A stretch of 64,000 nt of DNA. Source: Listeria aquatica FSL S10-1188. GTDB taxonomy: Bacteria; Bacillota; Bacilli; Lactobacillales; Listeriaceae. This document shows, in pieces, positions 9,914 through 18,627 of the stretch (position 1 is the stretch's first letter; every line of letters starts with the position of its first letter). The DNA is taken from assembly GCF_000525795.1 (NCBI RefSeq), contig NZ_AOCG01000006.1, forward strand, positions 301,926 through 365,925. Direction: 5' to 3'. Made by a program: the position numbers and the translations under genes. The notes under the pieces are model-generated. The model was given only the letters and a program-made list of their open reading frames with translations, was not told the origin of the DNA and ran no database searches.

Positions 9914-10793
9914 ATGAAAAAATGGCTAGTTATTTTACTGGTTTTTGCAGTTCTTTTTTGATCGGTTTTGGTTTTATCTATACGGCCACAACGGAACACC
10001 GCGTGTCTGAAGAAAAGAAAACAACGGATCAAGTAAAAGCAAAAAGAAAAAAAAGAAAGTTAAACAAACTACTGAAATTGGAACGCCTACTCTTTTTGTA
10101 CACGGCTATGCGGGAACTAAAAATTCACTTGGTTCCATGATGAGTCGACTAGAAAAAGCAGACGGAGCTCATAAAGCGCTAGTCATCACTGTAAAAAAAG
10201 ATGGCACGCTTTCCATTAAAGGGAAATATGATAAATTCAGTAGACGCCCGCTGATTCAAGTTTTGTTCGAAGATAATAAAAGCTCCATGGTGAATCAAAC
10301 TGAATGGCTTAAAACGGTTTGTGCTGCTTTAAAACGCGACTACCATGTCGCTAAGATTAATGCTGTCGCTCATTCTATGGGAGGCGTCAGTTTCACCAAT
10401 TATTTAGAAAAAACGAGCACCCAAAATGCTTATCCTATTACTGAGAAATTAGTTTTAATGGGCGCCCCGTTAAATGGACTTGCCATTTCTGATAGTCGCT
10501 ATGAGCTTTCTGAAAATGGGCCAAAAACAGAAACAGAACGCTATGCAAACCTTTATAAAAACCGAGAAAATATCCCTAAATCCATTCAAGTCTACACCAT
10601 CGCTGGTGATGTGCTCGATGGAACGGAAAGCGACGGCAGTGTTCCGCTTGCAAGTGCGTTATCTGCTAAATTTATTTTCCAAAATGTAGCCAGTTATAAC
10701 GAAAAAGTGTTCAGTGGAAAAGCTGCTTCACACAGTAATTTACACGAGAACGAAGAGATTGATCAAACTGTCTCTGAATTCCTTTGGGATTAA
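9914..10793 (+). CDS. DUF915 alpha/beta-hydrolase, second of a tandem pair, two homopolymer errors
   Basis: Starts MKKWLVILLVFAVLF. Unlike most genes here, the two breaks look like missing bases: a T run at 9954-9959 and an A8 run at 10047-10054, each needing one more base. Restored, the product is about 293 aa: a membrane anchor, a very Lys-rich linker, then a hydrolase domain with FVHGYAG, nucleophile AHSMGG, GDVLDGTESDG and HSNLHE. The layout is the same as the preceding gene, so this is a tandem duplication. It is probably tethered outside the membrane; the substrate is unknown. Confidence 0.8.
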
Positions 10794-10795
10794 CT

Positions 10796-10856
10796 AAAAA
10801 GACTGAACTAATTGATAGGATTTTCTTAAAACCTAACAAATGGATCAGTCTTTTTT
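10796..10856. terminator. Bidirectional terminator between convergent genes
   Basis: Outer stem AAAAAGACTGA/TCAGTCTTTTT enclosing a second short stem (AGGATTTT/AAAACCT). It serves the DUF915 pair and the convergent acetyltransferase. Confidence 0.8.
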
Positions 10857-11311
10857 ATAAATCATGCTTTAAGCGCACCATGTCTCTGCACTCTACCTCG
10901 TTTTCAAAAATAGGTTCGGGATAGTGCCTTCTAAAGAAATCAAGATCTAGATGGGTCATCCGAAAACCACACTTAAGATAGAGTTCAAGCGGACCAAGTG
11001 ATGAATTTGCGGTTCCAACTTCAAGCGTCCGAATGCCCGCTTGTTTAGAACGCGTTAGCGCATCTTTAATCAAGCGCTTGCCATATCCCTTGCGACGAAA
11101 CTCTTCTCGAATGGCTAAATTCACAAGTTCCATCGTTCCAGGTCGCGTTTTTAAAAGTACATAAACGCCGATTAGTTCAGCAGTCCCATCTTGGTCAAAA
11201 AGAGCAAAAACTTGGCCGCGTTCAAGGTAATCCTCCACATATTCTTGGTTAGGATCGGCTTCAAGTAATAAATCGAGCGGGAAGTCTTTTTTTTAGCTCA
11301 AGAATTTCCAT
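10855..11311 (-). CDS. GNAT-family N-acetyltransferase, one homopolymer error
   Basis: A T8 run (11287-11294), restored to seven, joins the short N-terminus MEILELKKDFPLDLLLEADP to the remainder, giving 151 aa. Seen: GNAT motif V/A REEFRRKGYGKRLI (acetyl-CoA pyrophosphate loop R-x-x-G-x-G/A) and the C-terminal YLKCGF motif. The ATG overlaps the end of the upstream AI-2E gene by 14 nt, suggesting translational coupling. The acceptor substrate is unknown. Confidence 0.82.
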
Positions 11312-12357
11312 CTTTCTTTTTCTTCCTTCCTCCAAAAAAGTTTTTACGTGGTATCTCGCTTGTACTGCGCACATCGAGGACGTCAAGCAAGAAGACGAAG
11401 ACCGGAATCCCAACGATGAGTCCCCACACACCGAAAAATTGTTCGGAAAAAATCAAAACGATAAACGTATAAAATACAGGTAGATCCGTTTTGGAAGACA
11501 TTAATTTCGGATTTAAAATATACGTTTCGATCGCGTGAACGACAACAACGGTTAGCAAAATATAGAAAACATCTGTAAAGCCGCCAACCGAATAGGCAAT
11601 GATCGAAAGCGGAACGCATGAAATGATCACGCCTGCAACAGGAATCATTCCTAGAACGAAAACCATAATGGACAGGCTCAGGAGTTGCGGAAAATGCATT
11701 AAGTAAAGAACGGCAGTTGTAATGATTGTATTCACAAGAGCGATCAAAAGTTGCGCTTCAAGCACAACGCCGAATGTAGAAACAAATTTACGCCCAAAAT
11801 AAGCAACATCTTGAAAAATAAAGCCTACTTTACTGGTTAGAAAACGTGCAGAAAACTGTGTGACGCGTTCTTTTTCTAACGAGAAAAACAAACTTAAAAT
11901 CAAAGCCATGAAAAAGGATAGCCCTAAAGAGCCGATTCCCGAAAGTGAGGCAATTAAAAACTCTACGCCCGACTGCAAATATTTTTCAATATTGGATTGT
12001 TTCAGCCATTCTACAATCCAAATAACGATGTGATTATCGCCTGGATGGTTGTACATTTTTACAAGTAAAGTCACTAGCTGCGAAATTTGGTGAATCAAAA
12101 TGGGTAAATAATGTACAATGGCAACATATAAAAAAGGCTGCTACAGCCACATAAAGCACGATAACAATTAGTTTTCTTGGCATTCGAATTCGTTTTAAAA
12201 TGACGTTTTCAAGACGCGTTACGAGAAATGCAAAGATAAACGTTAAAATAATTAAATCAATCATGCTGCGAACAAAATATAAAACCAGCCCGAGTAAAAC
12301 AAACACAAGCAGCCTTCGCAGCGTATCCTTTTTCAAGAGCTCGCTCAGCCATTCCAT
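11298..12357 (-). CDS. AI-2E family transporter (PerM-like), one homopolymer error
   Basis: The A/T run at 12130-12135 is one base long; restored, 352 aa. Integral membrane protein of the AI-2 exporter/PerM family: paired N-terminal helices, a soluble loop, then the conserved C-terminal helices with GMIPVAGVI and the terminal GIPVFVFLLDVLD. Its C-terminus is basic (GGRKKKKDG). The family includes exporters of signalling molecules and Na+/H+ antiporters, so the substrate cannot be assigned. A second member lies at 54007-55185. Confidence 0.85.
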
Positions 12358-12506
12358 CTATATTCTAACCCTCTTTCTATGTGTCTCTTTATTCTACCAT
12401 ATGAGAAGCCCCGCCCGCACTTTTTTAACTAAGCCCTATTTACTTCTTTTCTACTTTACGTTAAAATTGAACCTATCATCCTACCTTTAGAGAGGAGTTT
12501 TTTTTT

Positions 12507-13181
12507 ATGTCTGCACAGCTTGATCGCAAACCACTTGCGGAACAAGTTTATGATTTACTGCTCAAAAAAATCACTTCTGGCGCTTGGCCACTACATAGCA
12601 AAATTCCCAGTGAAAAAAGTTTAATGGGAGAATTTGGGATCAGTCGAAATACTCTTCGCGAAGCGATTCGCGCACTTGTCCATGTAGGCATTCTTGAAGT
12701 TCGTCAAGGCGCCGGTACCATCGTGCTCGCGAATGATGAATGGAGCGCCAGCTTGCAGCGTCGAATTGCTAAGTCTTCACTTGGCGAAATTTTTGAAGTT
12801 CGTCATGCGCTAGAAACTGAAATCGCGGTTCTTGCTTGTAAAAGAAGAACGAATGAGGATTTAAAAACTTGTTTAATTCTGTCTAAACAGTGTATCTCGG
12901 CTGTCCAAAATCAAGATGTGGCGAAGTTTGTTAAAAGTGACACGGCTTTACATGAAGCAATCGCAAAAGCTTCCCATAACAGCTTGCTCGTTGATTTATA
13001 TGGGCGTTTGCTTGAGGAAATCGAGGTTTCTATTTATAGTACAACGGTTCTCGAAAAGGACAGCACATACGGACACACTAGTTTGCTCCAGGCGATCGAA
13101 GCACGTGACGCAGAACGTGCCAAACAAGAGGTAGACATCTATATTACGGCTTACAAACAGAAATTAAAAATAGAGGAGTAA
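12507..13181 (+). CDS. GntR-family regulator, FadR (FCD) subfamily
   Basis: 224 aa. N-terminal winged helix (residues about 10-72) with the typical IPSEKSLMGEFGISRNTLREA helix-turn-helix, and a C-terminal all-helical FCD domain (about 90-215) that usually binds an organic acid through metal-coordinating residues. Strong GAGAGGAG ribosome site. Its stop overlaps the ATG of the downstream MFS gene (TAATG), so the pair is translated together and the regulator probably controls the transporter. Confidence 0.9.
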   Translation: MSAQLDRKPLAEQVYDLLLKKITSGAWPLHSKIPSEKSLMGEFGISRNTLREAIRALVHVGILEVRQGAGTIVLANDEWSASLQRRIAKSSLGEIFEVRHALETEIAVLACKRRTNEDLKTCLILSKQCISAVQNQDVAKFVKSDTALHEAIAKASHNSLLVDLYGRLLEEIEVSIYSTTVLEKDSTYGHTSLLQAIEARDAERAKQEVDIYITAYKQKLKIEE

Positions 13182-14419
13182 TGATTGTGAACGAACAACC
13201 TGACTTATTGAAGCGAGAACTTGAAGAAACAAGAACTCGAAAACTTTCCCTCATTTTAGGGATTATTTTTGTGGCAATCAATTTAAGAATGCCCATTACA
13301 TCTATTAGTCCACTGCTTGAACTCATTCGCTTTGACTTACCCATGTCAAATACACTTGCGGGCTTTCTAACTACATTACCACTTATCGCCTTTGCCATAA
13401 TCTCACCATTTGTCTCAAAACTCAGCCGCAAACTAGGCGTTGAGCAGCTGGTTTTTTATACTTTGTTATTCCTTGTTTTTGGTAGTTTTATTCGTCCTCT
13501 AGGAAATAATCTTGCTTTTCTTCTAGCTGGAACCTTACTAATAGGGATTGGCATTGCCATTGGAAACGTAATTTTACCGAGCATCATCAAAAAAGAATTT
13601 CCTTTTAAGCTAGGATTGTTAACGGGAGTTTACTCTATTTCTATGAATTTATTTGCAGCAATCGCTTCTGGTCTCAGTTTTCCGCTTGCAAGTAATATTG
13701 GCCTTGGCTGGAGAGGTACACTGTACATTTTTGCTGGATTTGCCGTACTTGCGCTTATTATCTGGTTACCTCAATTAAACAAGAAACAAAAACCATTTTC
13801 TTCAGCAAACTTGAAGGGATCCGCTCCCGCTCACCGTAGCGTTTGGAAATCGAAGCTTGCATGGCAAATCGCCATTGTTATGGGGATTCAATCTGCTGTT
13901 TTCTATATTAATGTGGCGTGGCTACCAGTTATTGTACAGGATCGCGGTTTTACTGCTTCCGATGGTGGCTTCATGCTTTCATTCATGCAATTTGGTATTA
14001 TTCCGATCACCTTTATTATTCCGATTATTGCTGGAAAAACTAAAGATCAGCGCTTGCTTATGAATCTAGCAAGTCTTTTCATTTGTCTTGGAATCGTTGG
14101 TCTCATGTTACCAGTTGCAAACCTTCTCTATCTAGCCATAATTTCAGTCTTACTGGGTATTGGCGGGGGAATGGCCTTTAGTCTTTCAATGATGTTTTTT
14201 AGTTTACGCACAAATACTCCAGAAGAAGCGGCTGAAACTTCAGGAATGGCACAATCCGTTGGCTACGTGTTAGCCGCTTTTGGTCCCCTTCTTTTTGGAT
14301 TCTTACATGATATGCTTGGAAACTTTGAAGTCGCGCTTCTCGTCTTACTTCTTGCCGGTATTGGGCTATTTCTTGCCGGTCAAGGAGCCGCTAAAAACCA
14401 AAAACTATTCCATTCCTAA
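13181..14419 (+). CDS. MFS transporter, CynX/NimT (cyanate/nitroimidazole-type) family
   Basis: 412 aa, about twelve membrane helices, with the CynX/NimT-type N-terminal signature NLRMPITSISPLLELI. Members transport or export small anions and drugs such as cyanate or 2-nitroimidazole. The ATG overlaps the stop of the GntR gene. No cyanase is nearby, so export of a small organic compound sensed by the GntR protein is a reasonable guess only. Confidence 0.85.
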   Translation: MIVNEQPDLLKRELEETRTRKLSLILGIIFVAINLRMPITSISPLLELIRFDLPMSNTLAGFLTTLPLIAFAIISPFVSKLSRKLGVEQLVFYTLLFLVFGSFIRPLGNNLAFLLAGTLLIGIGIAIGNVILPSIIKKEFPFKLGLLTGVYSISMNLFAAIASGLSFPLASNIGLGWRGTLYIFAGFAVLALIIWLPQLNKKQKPFSSANLKGSAPAHRSVWKSKLAWQIAIVMGIQSAVFYINVAWLPVIVQDRGFTASDGGFMLSFMQFGIIPITFIIPIIAGKTKDQRLLMNLASLFICLGIVGLMLPVANLLYLAIISVLLGIGGGMAFSLSMMFFSLRTNTPEEAAETSGMAQSVGYVLAAFGPLLFGFLHDMLGNFEVALLVLLLAGIGLFLAGQGAAKNQKLFHS

Positions 14420-14440
14420 AATAAGCGCTCTTTTCTAGTA

Positions 14441-14493
14441 AAAAACAGGAAAGATAGACAACAGCTTTGTTATCTATCTTTCCTGTTCTTTTT
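14441..14493. terminator. Bidirectional terminator between convergent operons
   Basis: Long stem AACAGGAAAGATAGA/TCTATCTTTCCTGTT (14444-14489) followed by T5, between the MFS gene and the convergent DUF3006 gene. Confidence 0.88.
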
Positions 14494-14510
14494 GAAAAAT
14501 ACTTCAATCC

Positions 14511-14756
14511 CTATTTTCCATTTCTTTTTCGCAACTGTTCTAGTTTGTCTGCAATACGTTTTTTTCCTTCACGCGTTTCATCCAAATTTTTCTCCATTCG
14601 AATAAAAATTGTAACTGTATCCCCTTCCTGAATATCATCCGGTAGCTCATTTTCTGGCCATTCGAGCGATGTTTCATTTTCCGACACAATAAAAACAGCG
14701 ATTCCATCTTCTATCCGATCAAGCGTCGCTTTTATTCTCCGTTCCATTTTCATCAC
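14511..14756 (-). CDS. DUF3006 domain protein
   Basis: 81 aa. A compact beta-rich domain: ATLDRIEDGIAVFIVSENET, then WPENELPDDIQEGDTVT, as in DUF3006. These proteins commonly accompany ComEC-like metallohydrolases. Here it starts 4 bp after the stop of such a gene, so they are co-expressed. Function unknown. A second methionine at position 3 or 4 could be the real start. Confidence 0.85.
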   Translation of the reverse strand: MMKMERRIKATLDRIEDGIAVFIVSENETSLEWPENELPDDIQEGDTVTIFIRMEKNLDETREGKKRIADKLEQLRKRNGK

Positions 14757-14760
14757 CTAC

Positions 14761-15904
14761 CTATTTCGTAGTCGCAAGACCTTGTTCTTTAATTTGTCGA
14801 ACGATTCCTTTACCAATTCCATTAATCCGCTTCAAATCATCAATCGACGAATATGGACGACTCGCAATAATTTTTTGTGCTAATTCTGGTCCAATCAAAG
14901 GTAAAAATTCTAATTCCTTCGCGCTAGCTGTATTTAAATTAATTGAATCAGGCATCTCTTCATTTCCGCTGTCTTCTGTTTTTGACGCCTCTTCCGTTTT
15001 TTTTGCTTATCGAGTAACTACTTCCTGCTTTAATCTTGCCTTCTTTCTCAGTTACAACGTTCAGCTTTTTGCCATCCGTTGTCAGTGTTACCGTCCCATT
15101 TACATCTGTCCCATAAGTCGTAATGTTTCGCTCTTTTAGCCATTCTAGGACTTCAACATGGGGATGTCCGTAACTATTCCCTTTTTCAGCAGAATAAATC
15201 GCCACTTCTGGCTTTACCTTATCCAAAAATGCTGGAGAATTTGAAGTAGACGAACCGTGATGACCTAAATCTAAGATATCCGCTTGAAGTGGCAATCCAC
15301 TTTCGATCATTTCTTTTTCTCGCCCCTCCTCAGCATCTCCTGTAAAAATTGCTGAGATCTCCTTATAAGTCAAGCGAACAGCAATTGAATCATCGTTGGC
15401 ATTACCACTTAGCTTGCTCGGACTTAACACTTCTAAACTAAAAGGTCCAAAACTTGCCTTATCAAAAGTTCTCGGCTCCTTATAATGAGCATCTGAAGCA
15501 AGCGCCGCATCCACTACCTTTTCATAAGTCGAGCTATTAAAAGCAAGTCCGTCCATCCAAATTTCTTTAGGCTGATAGGTTTTAATTATTTTATCCGCAT
15601 TTCCGATATGATCAGCATGCGGGTGTGTTAGAAGTAACAAATCAATTTTCTTAATTTCTTTTTCTTGAAGTAGCGTCATGATCCGGTCGTCATCTTGGCG
15701 CCCAGTATCGATCAAAATTGTTGTCCCATCATCTGATCGAATTAAAGTACTATCCCCTTGACCAACATCAAAAAAATCAAATTGCGCACCTTTAAGTGTA
15801 TCACTTGAAAGCTTGGGCTCACTTTCTTCCGATGACGCTAAAAAATTGCTGCAGCCAGAAAGTAACAGCAATAATCCTAATCCCCAAAATAACCATTTCT
15901 TCAC
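14761..15904 (-). CDS. ComEC/Rec2-type metallo-beta-lactamase-fold lipoprotein with C-terminal helix-hairpin-helix, one homopolymer error
   Basis: A T8 run (14997-15004), restored to seven, joins an MBL domain to a ComEA-like HhH domain, giving 380 aa. GTG 15904 is chosen as start because AGGAGG lies 9 nt upstream. The first residues form a lipoprotein signal (LLLLLSGC lipobox). Domains: MBL fold (about 45-290) with THPHADH metal motif, GDAEE and LGHHGSSTSNS; acidic linker; HhH (about 318-380) with INLNTASAKELE and GIGKGIV. It resembles the nuclease part of ComEC fused to the DNA-binding part of ComEA, but without the channel. It is probably an extracellular, membrane-tethered DNA or nucleotide hydrolase (inference). 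Confidence 0.87.
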
Positions 15905-15967
15905 TATGTAAATCCTCCTCAACTTGCTCATTATACCAGAACATTCGTTCTTAGTCAAAGCACGTTA

Positions 15968-16001
15968 AGAAAAAGGCGGTAGATCTTTTAGATCTACCGC
16001 C
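15968..16001 (-). terminator. Terminator of the HesB-like gene
   Basis: Perfect 11-bp stem GGCGGTAGATC/GATCTACCGCC followed by U5 on the minus strand. Confidence 0.9.
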
Positions 16002-16010
16002 ATAACCCAT

Positions 16011-16313
16011 TTATTTTACTTTTTCGCGATGAGAAAATTTCACTTCTTCCGTCTTCGGATCATAGTCAATTGCCCAGTCGTGATCTTTGAAATACCAAAA
16101 GTCATGATCTTCAATAAAAAAGAGAAGACCATCTTCGTTAACAGTAACAACTGCTTCAACAGGTGGTTCAGCAGCTACTCCGATTGAAAAACCGGGATGC
16201 AAGGAACTATTGGAACCGCCGTATTTTGCGAACAAACGAATGCCGTTTTCACCAGAAGTATCAAATTCATCCTTAAACCAGTCGCGCGCTTTTTCCGTCA
16301 CTTTAATTTCCAT
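16011..16313 (-). CDS. HesB/YneR-type (A-type iron-sulfur carrier fold) protein
   Basis: 100 aa, HesB/IscA-like fold as in B. subtilis YneR: MEIKVTEKARDWFKDEF at the start and GFSIGVA in the middle. The cysteines needed to hold Fe-S clusters in IscA/SufA are all absent, so classical carrier function is unlikely. Monocistronic with its own terminator, next to dps/fri. Confidence 0.85.
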   Translation of the reverse strand: MEIKVTEKARDWFKDEFDTSGENGIRLFAKYGGSNSSLHPGFSIGVAAEPPVEAVVTVNEDGLLFFIEDHDFWYFKDHDWAIDYDPKTEEVKFSHREKVK

Positions 16314-16431
16314 TTCCTCACTCCTTCAGTTTAATGTAAGATTAGCAGATTCTTCCCTAAAAAGCACATTATCTGCTTCATGGAGTATTCTTCATTTTAC
16401 CACGAAAAAAAAATTTTAAAACACAGGAAAA

Positions 16432-16472
16432 GAAAAAAAAGACCCAGATGCCTTTTTAACACCCGAGTCTCT
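16432..16472 (-). terminator. Terminator of fri/dps
   Basis: Minus-strand stem AGACTCGGGTG/CATCTGGGTCT (11 positions including three G-U pairs) followed by a long U run. Confidence 0.75.
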
Positions 16473-16481
16473 CTTATTATT

Positions 16482-16955
16482 TTATTTTTCAAGTGGAGCT
16501 TTTCCAAGGAAAGCTTTAAACATCCAAATATGTTTATCAATGCTTGTTTTAAATCCAATCAGCATGTCGTTTGAAACATCGTCGCCTTCTTTTTCAGTAA
16601 GCTTAATGCCTTGTTGATATTCATCACGAAGCAATTCAAGCGTAGCAACTAAATCTTCCATCATTTCATCCATCGTTTTTGGTTTTGTATAAGGTGCTTC
16701 TTCTACACTTGCGTTTTCCAAAAATTCTTTAAGAGTGCTGTATGGACTTCCACCAATTGCAAGTAAGCGTTCTGCCACTTCATCCATTTGTTCCCCAAAT
16801 TCACTATACAAATCGTCCATTTTTTCATGCATCGTAAAGAAATTACGACCGCGCATATACCAGTGGATTTGATGGATCTTCACTGTAAAGACGTTAAGGT
16901 TAGCCACTTGATGGTTTAAGAATTCTTTCGTGTCTACTGAATTAATGGTTTTCAT
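16482..16955 (-). CDS. fri: Ferritin-like DNA-starvation protein (Listeria Fri)
   Basis: 157-aa Dps-family miniferritin that forms a dodecamer, oxidises Fe(II) with H2O2 and stores iron. Inter-subunit ferroxidase residues are visible: HQIHWYMRG (His, Trp, His) and HEKMDDLYSEFGEQMDEVAE (Asp, Glu). The sequence is close to what I recall for L. monocytogenes Fri, a good marker for the genus. It is transcribed alone, behind tandem PerR-like boxes and a candidate SigB promoter. Confidence 0.97.
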   Translation of the reverse strand: MKTINSVDTKEFLNHQVANLNVFTVKIHQIHWYMRGRNFFTMHEKMDDLYSEFGEQMDEVAERLLAIGGSPYSTLKEFLENASVEEAPYTKPKTMDEMMEDLVATLELLRDEYQQGIKLTEKEGDDVSNDMLIGFKTSIDKHIWMFKAFLGKAPLEK

Positions 16956-16974
16956 GTTTTTTAGCTCCTTTAAA

Positions 16975-17006
16975 TTATAATTATTATTATTTAATAATTA
17001 TTATAG
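16975..17006. promoter_or_regulatory. Tandem PerR boxes of fri
   Basis: TTATAATTATTATTA (16975-16989) differs from the PerR consensus TTATAATNATTATAA at one position; a second, weaker copy spans 16992-17006 and overlaps the TATAAT -10 on the minus strand. PerR control of fri is known in L. monocytogenes. Confidence 0.75.
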
Positions 17007-17053
17007 TATATTTTTTCACAGATGTCTAGCCAAGATGACTCACTAGTTCATTT

Positions 17054-17078
17054 ATACCACATTTTTCTTAAATCAAAC
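17054..17078 (-). promoter_or_regulatory. Candidate SigB promoter of fri
   Basis: Minus strand GTTTGA (17073-17078), 13-bp spacer, TGGTAT (17054-17059); one mismatch from GGGTAT. Fits the known dual control of fri in Listeria. Confidence 0.45.
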
Positions 17079-17138
17079 GTCAATTTGCATTGCATCTTCA
17101 GGTAAACTTCGGCATAATGAAATCGGAGGTGTTACAGC

Positions 17139-17863
17139 ATGTGGCCTGAGGCAAGTAAATTTGCGGCAAAAGAAAATTCCATTTGGCAATTTGAAGCAGA
17201 AGAAGGAATTCTTTTACCAGAGAGCTATAAAAAGTTAATTCTTATGCAAAATGGCGGTTTACTGCGAAAAAACCATTTAAAAACGCAAGAACCGACTTCT
17301 TACGGTCTAGATTTTTTAGAAGTTTACCGCCTCTTAGGTCTGGAAGAATTAATTACAAAGATTCCTTTTCAAGATCAAAATCCACTTGCAGGTAAAAAAA
17401 ATTTATTTTTCAAAAGATGAAAATCGTTTTCTCGGTTTCGACTATATCACTACAGCTCCCCAAATCATATACGCTGATTTTGAAACGCTACAAGTTTTAA
17501 CAGTAGCAGAAAATTTTGATGCTTTTCTTGCTTCTCTCTATCACGCTCCTTTTAGTGGTGAACAGCTCACAAATTACAGCCACGACAAGCTTGAACTCAT
17601 GCTTCTTAGTCGTTCAGCTAACGAGCAAGCAATGATTTTAGAAGAGCTCGAAGATGATGCGGATAAAGAATGGTACTTCAGGCAGTTAAAAAAAACTAAT
17701 AGAAGCAGGAAACGAGGATATCACTTACCGCCTTTTTGAAAATCAAATTCTCTATTTCAAGCGAAAGCTACCAAAAGAAACCGTAAATGCCTTCTTTTCG
17801 CTTTTCAAGAATCAAACGCAGGCACTTGCAAACTTAAAAAAGGAATGGCAAGATAATTATTAA
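17139..17863 (+). CDS. SMI1/KNR4 (SUKH) family protein, two homopolymer errors
   Basis: Two A8 runs (17394-17401, 17688-17695) restored to seven give a 240-aa protein with ATG 17139 behind a clear GGAGGTG site. N-terminal SUKH-type fold: LPESYKKLILMQNGG is the typical entry motif, followed by FLGFDYITTAPQIIYADFE. Bacterial SUKH proteins often serve as toxin immunity proteins or scaffolds, but no toxin gene is adjacent, and the position is a stable Listeria core locus, so a housekeeping role is as likely. Followed after 15 bp by a tyrosine phosphatase, likely an operon. Confidence 0.8.
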
Positions 17864-17878
17864 AATGGAGGTTTAGAC

Positions 17879-18349
17879 ATGATCAAAGTAGTATTTGTTT
17901 GTTTAGGAAATATTTGTCGCTCACCAATGGCAGAAGGTCTATTTAAAAAACTAGTTCAAGAAAAAGGGCTTTCGGATGCGATCACTGTAGATTCAGCAGC
18001 AACTGGATCTTGGAATTTGGGCAATCCTCCTCATCGCGGAACGAAGCAAGTTCTAAAAAAACACCAAGTAGATACAGATGGCATGCGTGCACGAAAAATT
18101 GATCAAGAGGATTATTTAACAGCTGATTACATTATCGGGATGGATGATACTAACCTTTCAGATATTGAAGATTTGCGGGATCCAGCATCACACGCTGTCA
18201 TACGCAAACTCATGGATTTCGTGCCCAACCCTGAAAAAGCAAATATTCCAGATCCTTACTATACAGGGGACTTTGAGGAAACCGAGCGCCTAATAACAGC
18301 TGGCGTAAAAGGACTACTTGAAACCATTCGAAGTGAAAAACAGCTGTAA
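17879..18349 (+). CDS. Low-molecular-weight protein tyrosine phosphatase
   Basis: 156 aa. The catalytic P-loop is VCLGNICRSPMAEG (C-x5-R-S) at residues about 7-20, and the general acid aspartate is in IPDPYY near residue 123. Same family as B. subtilis YfkJ and YwlE, which remove phosphate from phosphotyrosine or phosphoarginine; here the residue after the nucleophile region does not settle which. Strong GGAGG site; co-transcribed with the SMI1/KNR4 gene. Confidence 0.93.
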   Translation: MIKVVFVCLGNICRSPMAEGLFKKLVQEKGLSDAITVDSAATGSWNLGNPPHRGTKQVLKKHQVDTDGMRARKIDQEDYLTADYIIGMDDTNLSDIEDLRDPASHAVIRKLMDFVPNPEKANIPDPYYTGDFEETERLITAGVKGLLETIRSEKQL

Positions 18350-18350
18350 T

Positions 18351-18377
18351 GTTTTAAAAAACTTTTCTTTCGGGAAA
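18351..18377 (+). promoter_or_regulatory. SigB promoter of the Lmo0937-like gene
   Basis: GTTTTA (18351-18356), 15-bp spacer, GGGAAA (18372-18377), matching the SigB pattern GTTTWW-N13-15-GGGWAA. The next ATG is about 44 bp downstream. Confidence 0.7.
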
Positions 18378-18420
18378 AGAAAGTTAGCAAATCAAAAGAA
18401 AAAAGAATTGAGGAAATCAC

Positions 18421-18585
18421 ATGCTTGGAATCATTTGGGGAATTATTGTCATTTTGTTTGTGTTTTGGTTGATTGGAATCATCTTCCACATTGCAGGCGG
18501 CTTGATCAACATTCTTTTAGTCGTCATCTTAATTTTGATTATCTGGAATTTGATTCAATCTGCCCGTAATAAAAGAAATCATTAA
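18421..18585 (+). CDS. Small membrane protein, Lmo0937 family
   Basis: 54 aa, ATG after a TTGAGGA site. Two hydrophobic segments almost fill it (about residues 2-22 and 25-45), separated by HIAGG, with a basic end SARNKRNH. Matches the small Lmo0937-type membrane family, stress-induced in Listeria as I recall. The upstream SigB promoter and downstream terminator make it a stand-alone general-stress gene. Molecular function unknown. Confidence 0.85.
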   Translation: MLGIIWGIIVILFVFWLIGIIFHIAGGLINILLVVILILIIWNLIQSARNKRNH

Positions 18586-18590
18586 TACAT

Positions 18591-18627
18591 AAAAAAAAGG
18601 TTGCCGCAAGCGGCAACCTTTTTTTTA
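18591..18627. terminator. Bidirectional terminator
   Basis: Stem AAAAGGTTGCCGC/GCGGCAACCTTTT with A and T flanks, between the small membrane gene and the convergent nitroreductase. Confidence 0.9.

Noticed and set aside
11383..11619. Alternative open frames opposite to or inside known genes (for example within the AI-2E gene)
   Set aside because: They lack ribosome sites, have unlikely composition, and lie inside genes with clear family identity.
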